Part shown: positions 62,034-64,000 of the stretch, piece by piece | Position numbering within the stretch: position 1 is the stretch's first letter | Layout: each line of letters opens with the position of its first letter | Source: Salinibacter grassmerensis | GTDB taxonomy: Bacteria > Bacteroidota > Rhodothermia > Rhodothermales > Salinibacteraceae | Reading direction: 5' to 3' | NCBI RefSeq assembly: GCF_947077765.1 | Contig: NZ_CAMTTF010000001.1 | Span: 780,818 to 844,817 of the forward strand | Length of the DNA stretch: 64,000 nt | Made by a program: the position numbers and the translations under genes | The notes under the pieces: generated by a model | What the model was told of the DNA's origin: nothing | Databases searched by the model: none | What the model saw: the letters and a program-made list of their open reading frames with translations, nothing else

Positions 62034-63902
62034 CTACTCGGCTGGCTCCAGGACCAGTGCTCCCAGCGGGGGAAGAGTCAGCTCCAGGGAATGGGAGTGT
62101 CCGTGCCTCCCGAACGGATCGCTATGGACGGTTCTCTGATTGCCCACGTTGCTGCCGCCGTAGGCGTCGCTGTCGCTGTTGAGTTGTTCGTGCCACAGGC
62201 CCTCGCCCGGCACGCCAATGCGGTAGTTCTCGCGAACGACCGGCGTAAAGTTGAGCACGAAGACGAGCGAGCGGTCCCCGTTGAGGCGGCGGTAGGTGAG
62301 GACGCTGTTCTCGCGGTCGTCGTACGAGATCCATTCGAAGCCGTCTACCTGGTCGTTCCAGAGGGCCGGCGCGTTCTGGTAGAGGTGATTGAGGTCGCCG
62401 AGCCACTCCATGAGGCCCTCGTGCAGGGGGGCATCGGTGAGTCCCCATTCCAGCTCCTGATCGTGGTTCCATTCGCGGTGCTGCCCGAACTCACCCCCCA
62501 TGAAGAGCAGCTTCTTGCCGGGGTGGCCGAACATGTGGGCGTAAAGGAGCCGCAGGTTGGCCGCTTTCTGCCAGTCGTCGCCTGGCATCTTGCTCCAGAG
62601 GGAGTTCTTGCCGTGGACCACCTCGTCGTGGGAGAGGGGGAGTGTGTAGTTTTCGGAGAAGGCCCAGCTGAGGGTCCAGGTCAGGTCGCCGTGGTGGTGC
62701 TTGCGGTGAACCGGTTCTTTGCTTGCGTATTCGAGCGAGTCGTGCATCCAGCCCATGTTCCACTTGTAGAGGAAGCCAAGGCCGCCGTGCTCGGTGGGGG
62801 TGGTCACGCCGGGCCAGGCAGTTGACTCCTCGGCCAGCATGATGGCCTCGGGGTACTCCTCGTAGACGTGCTCGTTGGTGTCCTGAAGGAGGCTGATGGC
62901 GCCCAGGTTCTCGCGGCCGCCGTGCACATTGGGCGACCAGTCGCCCTCGCGCGAGTAGTCGCGGTAGAGCATGGAGGCGACCGCGTCGACGCGGAGGCCG
63001 TCCACGTGGTACTTGTCCATCCAGAAGAGGGCGTTGGAGAGGAGAAAATTGCGCACGCCGTTCTTGCCGAAGTCGAAGACGCGCGTGCCCCAGTCCGGAT
63101 GCTCCCGCATGAGCGGGTCCTCGTATTCGAAGAGGTGCGAGCCGTCAAAGTAGGTGAGCCCCTGCGGGTCCGTGGCGAAGTGGCCGGGCACCCAGTCCAT
63201 GATGACACCGATCCCGCGCTGATGCAGCGTGTCGATGAGGTGCATTAGGCCGTCGGGGTCGCCGTAGCGAAAGGTGGGGGCGTAGTACCCGAGAATTTGG
63301 TAGCCCCACGACCCGTAGTACGGATGTTCGGCAAGCGGCAGAAACTCGACGTGGGTGAAGCCCAGGTTCTGCACGTGGTCGGCCAGCGGCTCGGCGACCT
63401 CCCGGTAGCTGAGCGACTCGCCGTGCTCCTTGTGCCGCCAGGAGCCGAGGTGCACCTCGTAGATGGAGAGGGGGCCGTCCAGTCCGCTGGGGCCCTCCCG
63501 CTCGTTCATCCAGTTGCTGTCGCCCCACGTGTAGGTGTCGAGGTCGGTGACGATGGCCGAGAGGCCCTCGTATGTGTTCTGGGCAGGCGGCTCCATGCGG
63601 AAGGCGTAGGGGTCGGTCCGGTCGAACCAGTCGCCGTTGGCCTGGAGGTGATACTTATACTTGTCGCCCGGCTGGGCCCCACGCACGTACCCTTCCCAGA
63701 GTCCCCCCTCGCGCCGATCCAGTACGTCGGCTCCGAAGCGCCAGTCGTTGAAGTCGCCCGTTACCTCCACCCGGTCGGCATTGGGGGCCCAGACGCTGAA
63801 CCAGGTGCCCCGCTGGTTGGGATGTGCCCCCATCCGCTCGTAGCTGTGGGTATGGGTGCCTTGCCGCCAGTAGTAGAGGTCGTCGTCGGTGAGATGGGGC
63901 AT
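62034..63902 (-). CDS. glgB: 1,4-alpha-glucan branching enzyme
   Basis: The protein has 622 residues. A CBM48 domain (about 22-110, [20 protein letters not shown]) precedes the GH13 barrel: region [10 protein letters not shown], nucleophile Asp306 in [12 protein letters not shown], acid/base Glu358 in MLAEESTAW, and [11 protein letters not shown]. It introduces alpha-1,6 branches into glycogen. It lacks the extra N-terminal module of the E. coli enzyme, as many shorter GlgB proteins do. The stop of another minus-strand gene lies about 44 bases upstream, so the two may be cotranscribed. Confidence 0.96.
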   Translation of the reverse strand: MPHLTDDDLYYWRQGTHTHSYERMGAHPNQRGTWFSVWAPNADRVEVTGDFNDWRFGADVLDRREGGLWEGYVRGAQPGDKYKYHLQANGDWFDRTDPYAFRMEPPAQNTYEGLSAIVTDLDTYTWGDSNWMNEREGPSGLDGPLSIYEVHLGSWRHKEHGESLSYREVAEPLADHVQNLGFTHVEFLPLAEHPYYGSWGYQILGYYAPTFRYGDPDGLMHLIDTLHQRGIGVIMDWVPGHFATDPQGLTYFDGSHLFEYEDPLMREHPDWGTRVFDFGKNGVRNFLLSNALFWMDKYHVDGLRVDAVASMLYRDYSREGDWSPNVHGGRENLGAISLLQDTNEHVYEEYPEAIMLAEESTAWPGVTTPTEHGGLGFLYKWNMGWMHDSLEYASKEPVHRKHHHGDLTWTLSWAFSENYTLPLSHDEVVHGKNSLWSKMPGDDWQKAANLRLLYAHMFGHPGKKLLFMGGEFGQHREWNHDQELEWGLTDAPLHEGLMEWLGDLNHLYQNAPALWNDQVDGFEWISYDDRENSVLTYRRLNGDRSLVFVLNFTPVVRENYRIGVPGEGLWHEQLNSDSDAYGGSNVGNQRTVHSDPFGRHGHSHSLELTLPPLGALVLEPAE

Positions 63903-63945
63903 GGGGGGCTGTGGGTGGGAAGGATCAATTGCGTGGAGAGAGGGA

Positions 63946-64000
63946 TCAGGCGTCGAGGCGGTCGGAGGCGGTCGCCTCGTGGGGGGCGAGCAGACGGCGA
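63946..64000 (-). CDS. C-terminal end of an unidentified gene
   Basis: On the minus strand an open frame enters from the right edge and ends [16 protein letters not shown] at a TGA (63946-63948). The position 44 bases upstream of glgB and the composition suggest the tail of a real gene, perhaps also of glycogen or trehalose metabolism. Too little is visible to name it. Confidence 0.4.
   Translation of the reverse strand, partial: RRLLAPHEATASDRLDA

Noticed and set aside
1-64000. CRISPR arrays, rRNA and tRNA genes
   Set aside because: The intergenic stretches were read for spaced repeats and for tRNA T-loop and acceptor patterns; none was found. Weakly conserved RNAs could still be missed without a covariance search.

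Overview
The window looks like the chromosome of an extremely halophilic member of the Rhodothermota, most probably Salinibacter (S. ruber or a close relative). Base composition is high in G+C, predicted proteins are rich in Asp and Glu, and the gene content has a Bacteroidota flavour: a TonB-dependent receptor with an N-terminal carboxypeptidase-regulatory-like domain, a DUF4856 lipoprotein, and DUF2805 and DUF2214 proteins. Few starts have a clear Shine-Dalgarno sequence and several appear to be GTG or TTG. I found no rRNA, tRNA, CRISPR array, prophage or intact insertion sequence.

Layout. 1-3605: a two-component system (FixL-like PAS histidine kinase plus NarL-type regulator) between two universal stress protein genes. 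3726-14272: housekeeping genes, namely an Fn3 membrane protein, lactate dehydrogenase, ispG, two rhomboid proteases, an LpxH-like phosphoesterase, a class A PBP, sbcD and an acidic hypothetical protein. 14410-26263: a long run of minus-strand genes: ispE, thrB, thrA, purine nucleoside phosphorylase, divIVA, yggS, a CPXCG protein, a large FtsX-type permease, free-methionine-sulfoxide reductase and DUF427. 26264-36733: a looser region with several long gene-poor stretches. It holds a thiamine-precursor binding-protein gene broken by a frameshift under an apparently intact TPP riboswitch, a flavin reductase, a TrkA-type protein and several small hypothetical genes. 36734-48046: two convergent zinc alcohol dehydrogenases, then a signalling cluster: a STAS-like protein, a chemoreceptor broken by an amber codon, a 1096-residue multi-PAS kinase, and a decayed PAS-receiver-HDOD gene. 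48138-64000: a PLP decarboxylase with an unusual C-terminal domain, a PTS EIIA protein, hisS, an exported endonuclease/phosphatase-fold lipoprotein, YjbQ, a glycosyltransferase-39-like protein overlapping an FAD oxidoreductase, a putative metal-chelate uptake locus (small lipoprotein, FecA-like receptor, DUF4856 lipoprotein), and glgB.

How the genes work together. thrA, thrB and ispE follow each other closely; thrA and thrB give the aspartate-to-phosphohomoserine steps, and ispE and ispG two steps of the MEP isoprenoid route. yggS next to divIVA recalls the ylmE-divIVA neighbourhood of Gram-positive bacteria. The kinase, regulator and stress proteins at the left edge form a plausible oxygen- or redox-responsive stress module. 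The most notable oddities are three damaged sensory or transport genes, the decarboxylase fusion, the candidate haem-PAS sensor, and palindromic sites at the FecA/DUF4856 locus.
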